From assembly GCA_911728455.2 (NCBI GenBank), contig OU452239.1:1930300-1994299 (forward strand): 64,000 nucleotides of DNA. Direction: 5' to 3'. The DNA comes from Marthasterias glacialis (Eukaryota > Echinodermata > Asteroidea > Forcipulatida > Asteriidae). Below the pieces are notes generated by a model that saw nothing but the letters and a program-made list of their open reading frames with translations, was not told the origin of the DNA and did not search any database. Positions 14,486-28,400 of the stretch are shown piece after piece. Every line of letters starts with the position of its first letter. Position 1 is the stretch's first letter. Made by a program: the position numbers and the translations under genes.

Positions 14486-17400
14486 TAGACATTAAGATTT
14501 TGTCTCTAGGACAAAATCAAAGCTGTTCCGATTATTGTTTCTTACGGTACTTGATTTGTAGTTCTTGAGATATCGTCAAGCTTCCGGTTGACCCTAAAGT
14601 TAAGACCAACATGCGGTCACGGTATCCCGAGGGTAATGTTGAATTTTCAAGGACTATATAATTGAAAAAGATTTTTAAAATTGGCTGTGTACTTCTTCAG
14701 TCATGGTTCAACTTCCGGTTTACCCGGATGTTAAGGTCAACCCAAGGTCACGTCAACTCAAAGCTCATCTTTAATGCCCAATGACCGAAACAAGTTTGAA
14801 AATCGATTGTGCCCTTCTTCAGATATGGCGATATGAAGAGTTGCATATTAAATATTCATGCGACAGTCACGTGAGTAACTAGTTTCTTAAGATAGGGAGG
14901 CCAAAAGATGCACCAGCAAAGCTAAAGTGATCATTGCCACCATTACGCCTCTGAAACATTGTAAGCCTACATGGTTATATTCAAGTTGCGGGAAATTTCG
15001 ATCTAATGCAGTACATACGCACTAATAGCTATGGTGTTGACTGAGTTACCAATTAACAGTTAATTACTGAAGAAACACACTGCACCAAGATTAATGTCAG
15101 TCTGAAATGACTTGTATTGTTCTCTCTGTTTTCAAATTGTTTTGAACTAAATAGGGAACCTAAAATTGCATTTATTTAGAAAAATGTGTTCAAAAATGTC
15201 CAAATCTGGACACTTTTAAAACCTATGCCTTTTGTACATAGATTAAAATCCCGGTTAAAATGATGTCATAATGACGTGACGGTAAATGTTAGACCAGAAA
15301 TCACATCTACAATATAGGACAAGTCTCTAACTGAAAAAGTTTGAAGATCGGTTGTGCCCTTCTTCAGATATAGCGATATAAAGGGTTGCTTATTAATTAT
15401 TCACGCGACAGTCACGTGAGTAATTAGTTTCTTAAGCTAGTAAGGCCAACAGATGCACCAGCAAAGCTAAAGTGATCATTGCCACCATTACGCCCATGCA
15501 GTATTATGAGCCCATAATTATATTCAAGTCTCGGTAAATTTCGATGTAGTGCAGTATATACGCACTTATAGCTATGGTGTTGACTGAGTTACCAATTAAC
15601 AGTTAATTACTGAAGAAACACACTGCACCAAGATTAATGTCAGTCTGAAATGACTTGTATTGTTCTCTCTGTTTTCAAATTGATTTGAGCTAAATAGGGA
15701 ACCTAAAATTGCATTTATTTTGAAAAATGTGTTCAAAAATGTCCAAATCTGGACACTTTTAAAACCTATGCCTTTTGTACATAGATTAAAAGCCCCGTTA
15801 AAATGATGTCATAATGACGTGACGGTAAATGTTAGACCAGAAATCACATCTACAATATAGGACAAGTCTATAACTGAAAAAGTTTGAGGATCGGACGTAT
15901 ACTTTTTGAGATATGACGGACACAAACTTGACTAATTAAATATTCACGCGACGATAACGGTCATCCCTGATGACGTCACGACGAAAAAAATGTGTTTTTC
16001 ATACTAACAAATTTTATAAGCTACAAGATGGTATGTAACTTATGACCATCCAATGCCTTTTAAAGAAAACCCTATCAAAACGCACGTTGCATGTATCGTT
16101 CGTACACATACAGAATGGGCTATACACTAACTATAGGTACTCTCTCGGTTACGATTCAAATATCAAGGAAATCTCCAATGCATTGCCGTGATTGCGCAAT
16201 CAAAACAGCTAGCCATGGTGCCCGATTTGTCACTTAATCGTTAAATTATCCTGGATATTGTACTTTTATTAGTTTTTAATGACCTGGAACATCTCTTATA
16301 ACAAGCGTTTAACTTTTCAAAACATCTTATGTAATTTAGGAAACTAACAATTAACTTATTTAGAAAATATTGTTAAAAACTTTCCAAATCTGGCCACTTT
16401 TTGAGCCATGCATTTTGTACATAGATTAAAACCCGCATTATAAATGATGTCATGATGACGTGACGGGAAATGTTAGACCAGAAATCACATCTACAATATA
16501 GGACAAGTCTATAACTGAAAAAAGTTTGAGGATCGGATGTATACTTCTTGAGATATGGTAGTTACAAGATTGCCTAATTAAATATTCACGTCATTATAAC
16601 TCGGCTAATTAATTAAAAATTTCAACCAAATTTATTTTATGATAACTTCATGTCCTAAGCTTCAATTTAGTATAGGATTTGAGTTTGTCATACTTACACA
16701 TTCTAAGATTAGGGAAGAACAAAAACATGTACAAATGCTATGGGATTTTGAGACGGAAACAAAGTATAATAATAATAATAATAACTAGACATTATGATTT
16801 TGTCTCTAGGACAAAATCCAAGCTGTTCCGATTATTGTTTCTTAAGGTACTTGATTTGTAGTTCTTGAGATATCGTCAAGCTTCCGGTTGAGCCTCAATT
16901 TAAGACCAACATGCGGTCACGGTATCCCGAGGGTAATGTTGAATTTTCAAGGACTATATAATTGAAAAAGATTTTTAAAATTGGCTGTGTACTTCTTAAG
17001 TCATGGTTCAACTTCCGGTTTACCCGGCAGTTAAGGTCAACCCGAGGTCACGTCAATTCGAAGCTCATCTTTAATGCCCAATGCCTATAATTATGACCGA
17101 AACAAGTTTGAAAATCGGTTGTGCCCTTTTTCAGATATAACGATATAAAGAGTTGCTTATTAAATATTCACGCGACAGTCACGTGAGTAATTAGTTTCTT
17201 AAGCTAGTGAGGCCAATAGATGCACCAGCAAAGCTAAAGTGATCATTGCCACCATTACGCCCATGAAGTGTTATAAGCCTACATGGTTTTATTCCAATCG
17301 CGGTAAATTTCGATGTAGTGCAGTACATACACACTAATAGCTATGGTGTTGACTGAGTTACCAATTAACAGTTAATTACTGAAGAAACACACTGCACCAA

Positions 17401-18534
17401 GATTAATGTCAGTCTGAAATGACTTGTATTGTTCTCTCTGTTTTCAAATTGATTTGAGCTAAATAGGGAACCTAAAATTGCATTTATTTTGAAAAATGTG
17501 TTCAAAAATGTCCAAATCTGGACACTTTTAAAACCTATGCCTTTTGTACATAGATTAAAAGCCCCGTTAAAATGATGTCATAATGACGTGACGGTAAATG
17601 TTAGACCAGAAATCACATCTACAATATAGGAAAAGTCTATAACTGAAAAAAGTTTGAGGATCGGACGTATACTTTTTGAGATATGACGGACACAAACTTG
17701 ACTAATTAAATATTCACGCGACGATAACGGTCATCCCTGATGACGTCACGACGAAAAAAATGTGTTTTTCATACTAACAAATTTTATAAGCTACAAGATG
17801 GTATGTAACTTATGACTATCCAATGCCTTTTAAAGAAAACCCTATCAAAACGCACGTTGCATGTATCGTTCGTACACATACAGAATGGGCTATACACTAA
17901 CTATAGGTCCTCTCTCGGTTACGATTCAAATATCAAGGAAATCTCCAACTCATTGCCGTGATTGCGCAATCAAAACAGCTAGCCATGGTGTCCGATTTGT
18001 CACTTAATCGTTAAATTATCCTGGATATTGTACTTTTATTAGTTTTTAATGACCTGGAACATCTCTTATAACAAGCGTTTAACTTTTCAAAACATCTTAT
18101 GTAATTTAGGAAACTAACAATTAACTTATTTAGAAAATATTGTTAAAAACTTTCCAAATCTGGCCACTTTTTGAGCCATGCCTTTTGTACATAGATTAAA
18201 ACCCGCATTATAAATGATGTCATGATGACGTGACGGGAAATGTTAGACCAGAAATCACATCTACAATATAGGACAAGTCTATAACTGAAAAAAGTTTGAG
18301 GATCGGATGTATACTTCTTGAGATATGGTAGTTACAAGATTGCCTAATTTAATATTCACGTCATTATAACTCGGCTAATTAATTAAAAATTTCAACCAAA
18401 TTTATTTTATGATAACTTCATGTCCTAAGCTTCAATTTAGTATAGGATTTGAGTTTGTCATACTTACACATTCTAAGATTAGGGAAGAACAAAAACGTGT
18501 ACAAATGCTATGGGATTTTGAGACGGAAACAAAG

Positions 18535-18587
<53 letters not shown>

Positions 18588-21500
18588 CAATAAAAATCTT
18601 GACGAAAACAAAACCTGTTCCGACTGCTATGTCGGAACAGCTAATAATAAAAACAATAAAAATCTTGACGAAAACAAAACCTGTTCCGACTGCTATGTCG
18701 GAACAGCTAACTAGACATTAAGATTTTGTCTCTAGGACAAAATCAAAGCTGTTCCGATTATTGTTTCTTAAGGTACTTGATTTTTAGTTCTTGAGATATC
18801 GTCAAGCTTCCGGTTGACCCTAAATTTAAGACCAAGATGCGGTCACGGTATCCTGAGGGTTATGTTGAATCTTCAAGGACTATATAATTGAAAAAGACTT
18901 TTAAAATCGGCTGTGTACTTCTTCAGTCATGGTTCAACTTCCGGTTTACCCGGATGTTAAGGTCAACCCGAGGTCACGTCAACTCGAAGCTCATCTTTAA
19001 TGCCCAATGACTATATGAACGAAACAAGTTTGAAAATCGGTTGTGCCCTTCTTCCGATATAGCGATATGAAGAGTAGCTCATTAAATATTCACGCAACAG
19101 TCACGTGAGTAATTAGTTTCTTAAGCTAATGAGGCCAAAAGATGCACCAGCAAAGCTAAAGTGGTCATTGCCACCATTAAGCCCATGCAGTATTATGAGC
19201 CTATGATAATAATCAAGTCGCGGTAAATTTCGATCTAGTGCAGTACATACGCACTTATAGCTATGGTGTTGACTGAGTTACCAATTAACAGTTAATTACT
19301 GAAGAAACACACTGCACCAAGATTAATGTCAGTCTGAAATGACTTGTATTGTTCTCTCTGTTTTCAAATTGATTTGACCTAAATAGGGAACCTAAAATTG
19401 CATTTATTTTGAAAAATGTGTTCAAAAATGTCCAAATCTGGACACTTTAAAACCTATGCATTTGTACATAGATTAAAAGCCCCGTTAAAATGATGTCATA
19501 ATGGCGTGACGGTAAATGTTAGACCAGAAATCACATCTACAATATAGGACAAGTCTATAACTGAAAAAGTTTGAGGATCGGACGTATACTTTTTGAGATA
19601 TGACGGACACAAACTTGACTAATTAAATATTCACGCGACGATAACGGTCATCCCTTATGACGTCACGACGAAAAAAATGTGTTTTTCATACTAACAAATT
19701 TTATAAGCTACAAGATGGTATGTAACTTATGACCATCCAATGCCTTTTAAAGAAAACCCTATCAAAACGCACGTTGCATGTATCGTTCGTACACATACTG
19801 AATGGGCTATACACTAACTATAGGTCCTCTCTCGGTTACGATTCAAATATCAAGGAAATCTCCAATGCATTGCCGTGATTGCGCAATCAAAACAGCTAGC
19901 CATGGTGTCCGATTTGTCACTTAATCGTTAAATTATCCTGGATATTGTACTTTTATTAGTTTTTAATGACCTGGAACATCTCTTATAACAAGCGTTTAAC
20001 TTTTCAAAACATCTTATGTAATTTAGGAAACTAACAATTAACTTATTTAGAAAATATTGTTAAAAACTTTCCAAATCTGGCCACTTTTTGAGCCATGCCT
20101 TTTGTACATAGATTAAAACCCGCATTATAAATGATGTCATGATGACGTGGCGGGAAATGTGAGACCAGAACTCACATCTACAATATAGGACAAGTCTATA
20201 ACTGAAAAAAGTTTGAGGATCGGATGTATACTTCTTGAGATATGGTAGTTACAAGATTGCCTAATTAAATATTCACGTCATTATAACTCGGCTAATTAAT
20301 TAAAAATTTCAACCAAATTTATTTTATGATAACTTCATGTCCTAAGCTTCAATTTAGTATAGGATTTGAGTTTGTCATACTTACACATTCTAAGATTAGG
20401 GAAGAACAAAAACGTGTACAAATGCTATGGGATTTTGAGACGGAAACAAAGTATAATAATAATAATAATAAAAACAACTAGATATAATGTGATTGTAATC
20501 AACAATCACAAAGCTGTTCCGAGTTTGTTTGGTTTACTACAATAATTGGGTCCATACCATGGAAGTGATGATTGGAGTTGATGTTTCTGAATGCAACCTT
20601 CATTGCAAGTCTGTAGATCGGTCATCAGACTTAAATTATGAGCATCTTGTTTCAAACGGAAGTAAAGGTCATAGTGTGGTCAAATGCCACATGTGATGTA
20701 AGCAACAAATGGTACAAAGATTATGACTCTAGGACATTTGGCACAGGAGATATGCTTTTTTTAAATGTTGAGCTGCCTGTTTGGACCGGAAGTAAAGGTC
20801 AAAGTGGGGTCATGCTAATAACCAAATGTCACGTATGATGTAAGCTACAAATGGAACAAAGATTATGACTCTACGACATTTTGCACATAAGATGTGACAT
20901 TTTGAAATTTTGAACTTCCTGTTTGGACCGGAAGTAAAGGTCAAAGTGGGGTCACGCCTGTAAATCAAATGTGACATATGATGTAAGCTATATAACAACA
21001 CAAAGATTACGACTTTATGGAATTTACTTCAGGAGATATGACGTTTTAAACTTTTGAACATCCTGTTTGGACCGGAAGGAAATGTCAAATTGGGGTCATA
21101 TGTCTAAGTAAAATGTGACCCGTGCTCCAAGCTTTAAAATGGCACAAAGATTATGATTCTACGATATGTACTTCGGGAGATATGATTTTTTCACTATTAA
21201 ACTTTGAATTAATGTAACTTGATACCTGGTGACGTCACGATGACGAAAACATGTTTGCCTTACTATGATTTTTTGTTATTTACAAGATGGTATAAGTTTT
21301 ATTTCTATGCGATGCCTTTGAACAAAAACCCTTAAAATTTAAGTATTCAGCAAGTTTCATGTAGAAAAACATCTACCGATAGAGGGCGCTATAGCATATG
21401 ACCAGTCACAATAAAAGCCAAACTAACATCTGAGAACACCATATGAAGTTTTGTCTGCTAACGCAGTTTGTCATACTTACCAATTTTAAGATTAGGCATG

Positions 21501-22435
21501 AACAAAAATCGTGGACAAATACAATACGGCGTTGACAGAAAGTACAATAGTGAACTGCAAAAAAGTTGCTGCAAACGTCTGAAGTTGTACTATCTGGCAT
21601 ATAATAATTATTTCTGGCCAACGGCGAAATCGAATCAACAGCAGACGTCCGTTAATGTCGTAGCTCTGTATCAGATCTTCACAGAAGTTTGGCCCGTTCA
21701 GAAGCTTTAAATCTCTGGCGGAGTATATGCACGGTCGTCTGCTAACGCAGCACGGCGGAATGTTAACCGTGTGCGATCTCAATCTTCTGAACCAGAAAAT
21801 CCTATACAAATACATTGGCCCGGAAGACCGGTTGGAATTTAGAAACCTTGTTTTCCGTAGTCCAGAACTATCTCGAACTTGTCAACGACGAGAAATATTC
21901 GTTACAATAACGTGGGCCCGGAAGTCCGTTAGGAATAAAATGTTCATACTCGATCGGAATCGTGCATGATTAGACTTTTATAAGTCTGTTACCATAAAAA
22001 GCCCCCGCCTTTACAGAAAACACAATACGTCGGTCGCAGAGAAAGTGTTAAGACTTGATCAAATTTAGAAAATTGTTTCATGTGTTTTGTACACAAATAT
22101 TAAATCTGTTATAAATGACGTCATGATGACGTGACATACACAAATAAGCTACAGTGCACATCTACATTATAAAGTAAGTTTAGAACTGAAAAAAATTTGA
22201 CGATCGAACGTATACTTCTTGAGATATGGTGTTTAAAAGATTGCCTAATTAAATATTCATGTCTTTATAACTCAGCTAATTAATGAAAAATTTCAACCAA
22301 ATTTATTTTATGATAACTTCATGTCCTAAGCTTCAATTAAGTTTAAGATTTGAGTTTGTCATACTTACACATTCTAAGATTAGGGACAAACAAAAACGTG
22401 TACAAATGCTATGGTGATTTTGACAGAAACAAATG

Positions 22436-22485
<50 letters not shown>

Positions 22486-25400
22486 TAATAATCCCAAGAA
22501 AAACAAAACCTGTTCCGACTGCGAAGTCGGAACAGCTAATAAAAATCTTGACGAAAACAAAACCTGTTCCGACTGCTATGTCGGAACAGCTAATAATAAT
22601 CAGAAGAAAAACAAAACCTGTTCCGACTGCTAAGTCGGAACAGCTAATAATAATAATAATAATAATAATAACTAGACATAAAGATTTTGTCTCTAGGACA
22701 AAATCAAAGCTGTTCCGATTATTGTTTCCTACGGTACTTGATTTGTAGTTCTTGAGATATAGTCAAGCTTCCGGTTGACCCTGAATTTAGGACCAACATG
22801 TGGTCATGGTATCCTGAGTGTAATATTGAATTCTCAAGAAGTCTATAATTGTAAAAGTTTTTAAAAATCGGCTGTGTACTTCTTAAGTCATGGTTCAACT
22901 TCCGGTTGATTCGGTAATTAAGGTCAACTCGAGGTCACGTCAACTCGAAGCTCATTATAATCGATTAATGCCCAATGACTATATAACCGAAGGAAGTTTG
23001 AAAATCGGTTCTGTCCTTCTTCAGATAATAGCAATATGAAGATTTGTTAATTAAATATTCACGAGATAGTCACGTAATAAAATATTTGCTTAAACTAGTG
23101 AAAGAGCGATGCACCAGCAAGGCTAAAGTGATCTTTGTCACCGTTACGCCCACGAGGTTTTATTTGCCTACATGATCATACTCAATTCTTGGGAAATTTC
23201 GTTGTAGTGCAGTACATACGCACTAATAGCTATGGTGTTGACCGCGTTACCAATTAACAGTTAACTACTGAAGAAACACACTGCACTAAGATTAATGTCA
23301 GTCTGAAATGACTTGTATTGTTCTCTCTGTTTTCAAATTGATTTGAGCTAAATGGGGAACCTAAAATTGCATTTATTTAAAAAAAATGTGTTAAAAAATG
23401 TCCAAATCTGGACACTTTTAAAACCTATGCCTTTTGTACATAGATTAAAAGCCCCGTTAAAATGATGTCATGATGACGCGACGGTAAAATGTTAGACCAG
23501 AAATCACATCTACAATATAGGACAAGTCTAAAACTGGAAAAAGTTTGAGGATCAGACGTATATTTTTTGAGATATGATGGACACAAGGCTTACTAATTAA
23601 ATATTCACGCGACGATTACGGTCATTCCTGATGACGTCACGACGAAAAAAATGTGTTTTTCATACTAACAAATTTTATAAGCTACAAGATGGTATGAAAC
23701 TTATCACCATCTAATGCCTTTTAAAGAAAACCCTATCAAAACGCACGTTGCATGTATCGTTCGTACACATACCGAATGGGCTATACACTAACTATGGGTC
23801 CTCACTCGGTTACGATTCAAATATCAAGGAAATCTCCAACGCATTGCCGTGATTGCGCAATCACAAAAGCTAGCCATAGTGTCTGATTGGTCACTTAATC
23901 GTAAAATTATCCTGGACATTGTACTTTTATTAGTTTTTTATGACCTGGAACATCTCTTATAATAAGCGTTAACGGTTTATTAAAGTGAAATTACGTTGTG
24001 CTTTGATGAATTGTTATGGTCTGGGATAACTCTTGGTTAAAGTATTTATGTTTGCAAATTGACATTTAGTGATAACTTCATGTTGTTAGCTTGAATTTTA
24101 TAGAGGATTTTAGCTTGTCATACTTACCAATTTTAAGATTAGGCATGAACAAAAATCGTGGACAAATACAATACGGCGTTGACAGAAAGTACAATAGTGA
24201 ACTGCAAAAAAGTTGCTGCAAACGTCTGAAGTTGTACTATCTGGCATATAATAATTATTTCTGGCCAACGGCGAAATCGAATCAACAGCGGACGTCCGTT
24301 AATGTCGTAGCTCTGTACCAGATCTTCACAGAAGTTTGGCCCGTTCAGAAGCTTTAAATCTCTGGCGGAGTATATGCACGGTCGTCTGCTAACGCAGCAC
24401 GGCGGAGTGTTAACCGTGTGCGATCTCAATCTTCTGAACCAGAAAATCCTATACAAATACGTTGGCCCGGAAGACCGGTTGGAATTTAGAAACATTGTTT
24501 TCCGTAGTCCAGAACCATCTCGAACTTGTCAACGACGAGCAATCTTCGTTACAATAACGTGGGCCCGGAAGTCCGTTAGGAATAAAATGTTAATACTCGA
24601 TTGGAATCGTGCCCGATTGGACTTTTATAAGTCTGTTACCATAAAAAGCCCCCGCCTTTACAGAAAACACAATACGTCGGTCGCAGAGAAAGTGTTAGGA
24701 CTTGATCAAATTTAGAAAATTGTTTCATGTGTTTTGTACACAAATATTAAATCTGTTATAAATGACGTCATGATGACGTGTCATAAAAAAAGAATTCAAG
24801 TTGCACATCTGCAATATCAAACAAGTCAAGAACAGAAAAAAGCTTGAGGATCGGACGTATACTTCTTGAGATATGTTGGTTACAAGATTGCCTAATTAAA
24901 TATTCATGTCATTATAACTCGGCTAATTAATTAAAAATTTCAACCAAACTTATTTTATGATAACTTCATGTCCTAAGCTTCAATTTAGTATAGGATTTGA
25001 GTTTGCCATACTTACACATTCTAAGATTAGGGACAAACAAAAACGTGTACAAATGCTATGGGATTTTGAGACGGAAACAAAGTATAATAATAATAACTAG
25101 ATATAATGTGATTGTAATCAACAATCACAAAGCTGTTCCGATTATTGTTTCTTAAGGTACTTGATTTGTAGTTCTTGAGATATCGTCAAGCTTCCGGTTG
25201 ACGTCAATTTAAGACCAACATGCGGTCACGGTATCCCGAGGGTAATGTTGAATTTTCAAGGACTATATAATTGAAAAATTAAAATTTGCTGTGTACTTCT
25301 TAAATCATGGTTCAACTTCCGGTTTACCCGGATGTTAGGGTCAACCCGAGGTCACGTCAACTCTAAGCTCATCTTTAATGCCCAATGACTACCGAAACAA

Positions 25401-28400
25401 GTTTGAAAATCGGTTGTGCCCTTCTTCAGATATAGCGATATGAAAAATTGCTTATTAGATATTCAAACGACAGTCACGTGAGTATTTAGTTTCTTAAGCT
25501 AGATAGTGAGGCCAAAAGATGCACCACCAAAGCTAAGTGATCCTTGCCACCATTACGACCATGAAGGTTTATAAGCTTACATGGTTACATTCCAGTAGCG
25601 GAAAATTTCGATCTAGTGCAGTACATACGCACTAATAGCTATGGTGTTGACTGAGTTACCAATTAACAGTTAATTACTGAAGAAAGACACTGCACCAAGA
25701 TTAATGTCAGTCTGAAATGACTTGTATTGTTCTCTCTGTTTTCAAATTGATTTGAGCTAAATAGGGAACCTAAAATTGCATTTAGTTTGAAAAATGTGTT
25801 CAAAAATGTCCAAATCTGGACACTTTTAAAACCTATGCCTTTTGCACATAGATTAAAAGCCCCGTTAAAATGATGTCATAATGACGTGACGGTAAATGTT
25901 AGACCAGAAATCACATCTACAATATAGGACAAGTCTATAACTGAAAAAGTTTGAGGATCGGACGTATACTTTTTGAGATATGACGGACACAAACTTGACT
26001 AATTAAATATTCACGCGACGATAACGGTCATCCCTGATGACGTCACGACGAAAAAAATGTGTTTTTCATACTAACAAATTTTATAAGCTACAAGATGGTA
26101 TGTAACTTATGACCATCCAATGCCTTTTAAAGAAAACCCTATCAAAACGCACGTTGCATGTATCTTTCGTACACATACAGAATGGGCTATACACTAACTA
26201 TAGGTACTCTCTCGGTTACGATTCAAGTATCAAGGAAATCTCCAATGCATTGCCGTGATTGCGCAATCAAAACAGCTAGCCATGGTGTCCGATTTGTCAC
26301 TTAATCGTTAAATTATCCTGGATATTGTACTTTTATTAGTTTTTAATGACCTGGAACATCTCTTATAACGAACGTTTAATTTTCCAAAACATCTTTTGTA
26401 ATTTAGGAAACTAACAATTAACTTATTTAGAAAATATTGTTAAAAACTTTCCAAATCTGGACACTTTTTGAGCCATGCCTTTTGTACATAGATTAAAACC
26501 CGCATTATAAATGATGTCATGATGACGTGACGGGAAATGTTAGACCAGAAATCACATCTACAATATACGACAAGTCTATAACTGAAAAAAGTTTGAGGAT
26601 CGGATGTATACTTCTTGAGATATGGTAGTTACAAGATTGCCTAATTAAATATTCACGTCATTATAACTCGGCTAATTAATTAAAAATTTCAACCAAATTT
26701 ATTTTATGATAACTTCATGTCCTAAGCTTCCATTTAGTATAGGATTTGAGTTTGTCATACTTACAAATTCTAAGATTAGGGACGAACAAAAACGTGTACA
26801 AATGCTATGGGATTTTGAGACAGAAACAAATGTATAATAATAATAATAATAACTAGACATTCAGATTTTGTCTCTAGGACAAAATCAAAGCTGTTCCGAT
26901 TATTGTTTCTTAAGATACTTGATTTGTAGTTCTTGAGATATCGTCAAGCTTCCGGTTGACCCTAAATTTAAGACCAACATGCGGTCACGGTATCCCGAGG
27001 GTTATGTTGAATTTTCAAGGACTATATAATTGAAAAAGATTTTTAAAATCAGCTGTGTACTTCTTCAGTCATGGTTCAACTTCCGGTTTACCCAAATGTT
27101 AAGGTCAACCCGAGGTCACGTTAACTCGAAGCTCATCTTTAATGCCCACTGACTATATGACCGAAACAAGTTTGAAAATCGGTTGTGCCCTTCTTCAGAT
27201 ATAGCGATATGAAGAGTTGCTCATTAAATATTCACGCGACAGTCACGTGAGTAATTAGTTTCTTAGGCTAGTGAGGCCAAAAGATCCACCAGCAAAGCTA
27301 AAGTGATCATTGCCACCATTACGCCCATGAAGTATTATAAGCCTACATGGTTATATTCAAGTCATGGGAAATTGCGATCTAGTGCAGTACATACGCACTT
27401 ATAGCTATGGTGTTGACTGAGTTACCAATTAACAGTTAATTACTGAAGAAACACACTGCACCAAGATTAATGTCCGTCTGAAATGACTTGTATTGTTCTC
27501 TCTGTTTTCAAATTGATTTGAGCTAAATAGGGAACCTAAAATTGCATTTATTTTGAAAAATGTGTTCAAAAATGTCCAAATCTGGACACTTTTAAAACCT
27601 ATGCCTTTTGTACATAGATTAAAAGCCCCGTTAAAATGATGTCATAATGAAGTGACGGTAAATGTTAGACCAGAAATCACATCTACAATATAGGACAAGT
27701 TTATCACTGAAAAAGTTTGAGGATCGGACGTATACTTTTTGAGATATGACGGACACAAACTTGACTAATTTAATATTCACGCGACGATAACGGTTATCCC
27801 TGATGACGTCATGACGAAAAAAATGTGTTTTTCATACTAACAAATTTTATAAGCTACAAGATGGTATGTAACTTATGACCATCCAATGCCTTTTAAAGAA
27901 AACCCTATCAAAACGCACGTTGCATGTATCGTTCGTACACATACAGAATGGGCTATACACTAACTATAGGTACTCTCTCGGTTACGATTCAAATATCAAG
28001 GAAATCTCCAATGCATTGCCGTGATTGCGCAATCAAAACAGCTAGCCATGGTGTCCGATTTGTCACTTAATCGTTAAATTATCCTGGATATTGTACTTTT
28101 ATTAGTTTTTAATGACCTGGAACATCTCTTATAATAAGCGTTCAACTTTCCAAAACATCTTATGTAATTTAGGAAACTAACAATTAACTTATTTAGAAAA
28201 TATTGTGTTAAAAACTTTCCAAATCTGGACACTTTTTGAGCCATGCCTTTTGTACATAGATTAAAACCCGCATTATAAATGATGTCATGATGACGTGACG
28301 GGAAATGTTAGACCAGAAATCACATCTACAATATAGGACAAGTCTATGACTGAAAAAAGTTTGAGGATCGGATGTATACTTCTTGAGATATGGTAGTTAC

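Noticed and set aside
22350..22748. Coding frame in unit 6 tail
   Set aside because: Mostly isoleucine runs from the TAA repeat plus repeat-derived peptides.
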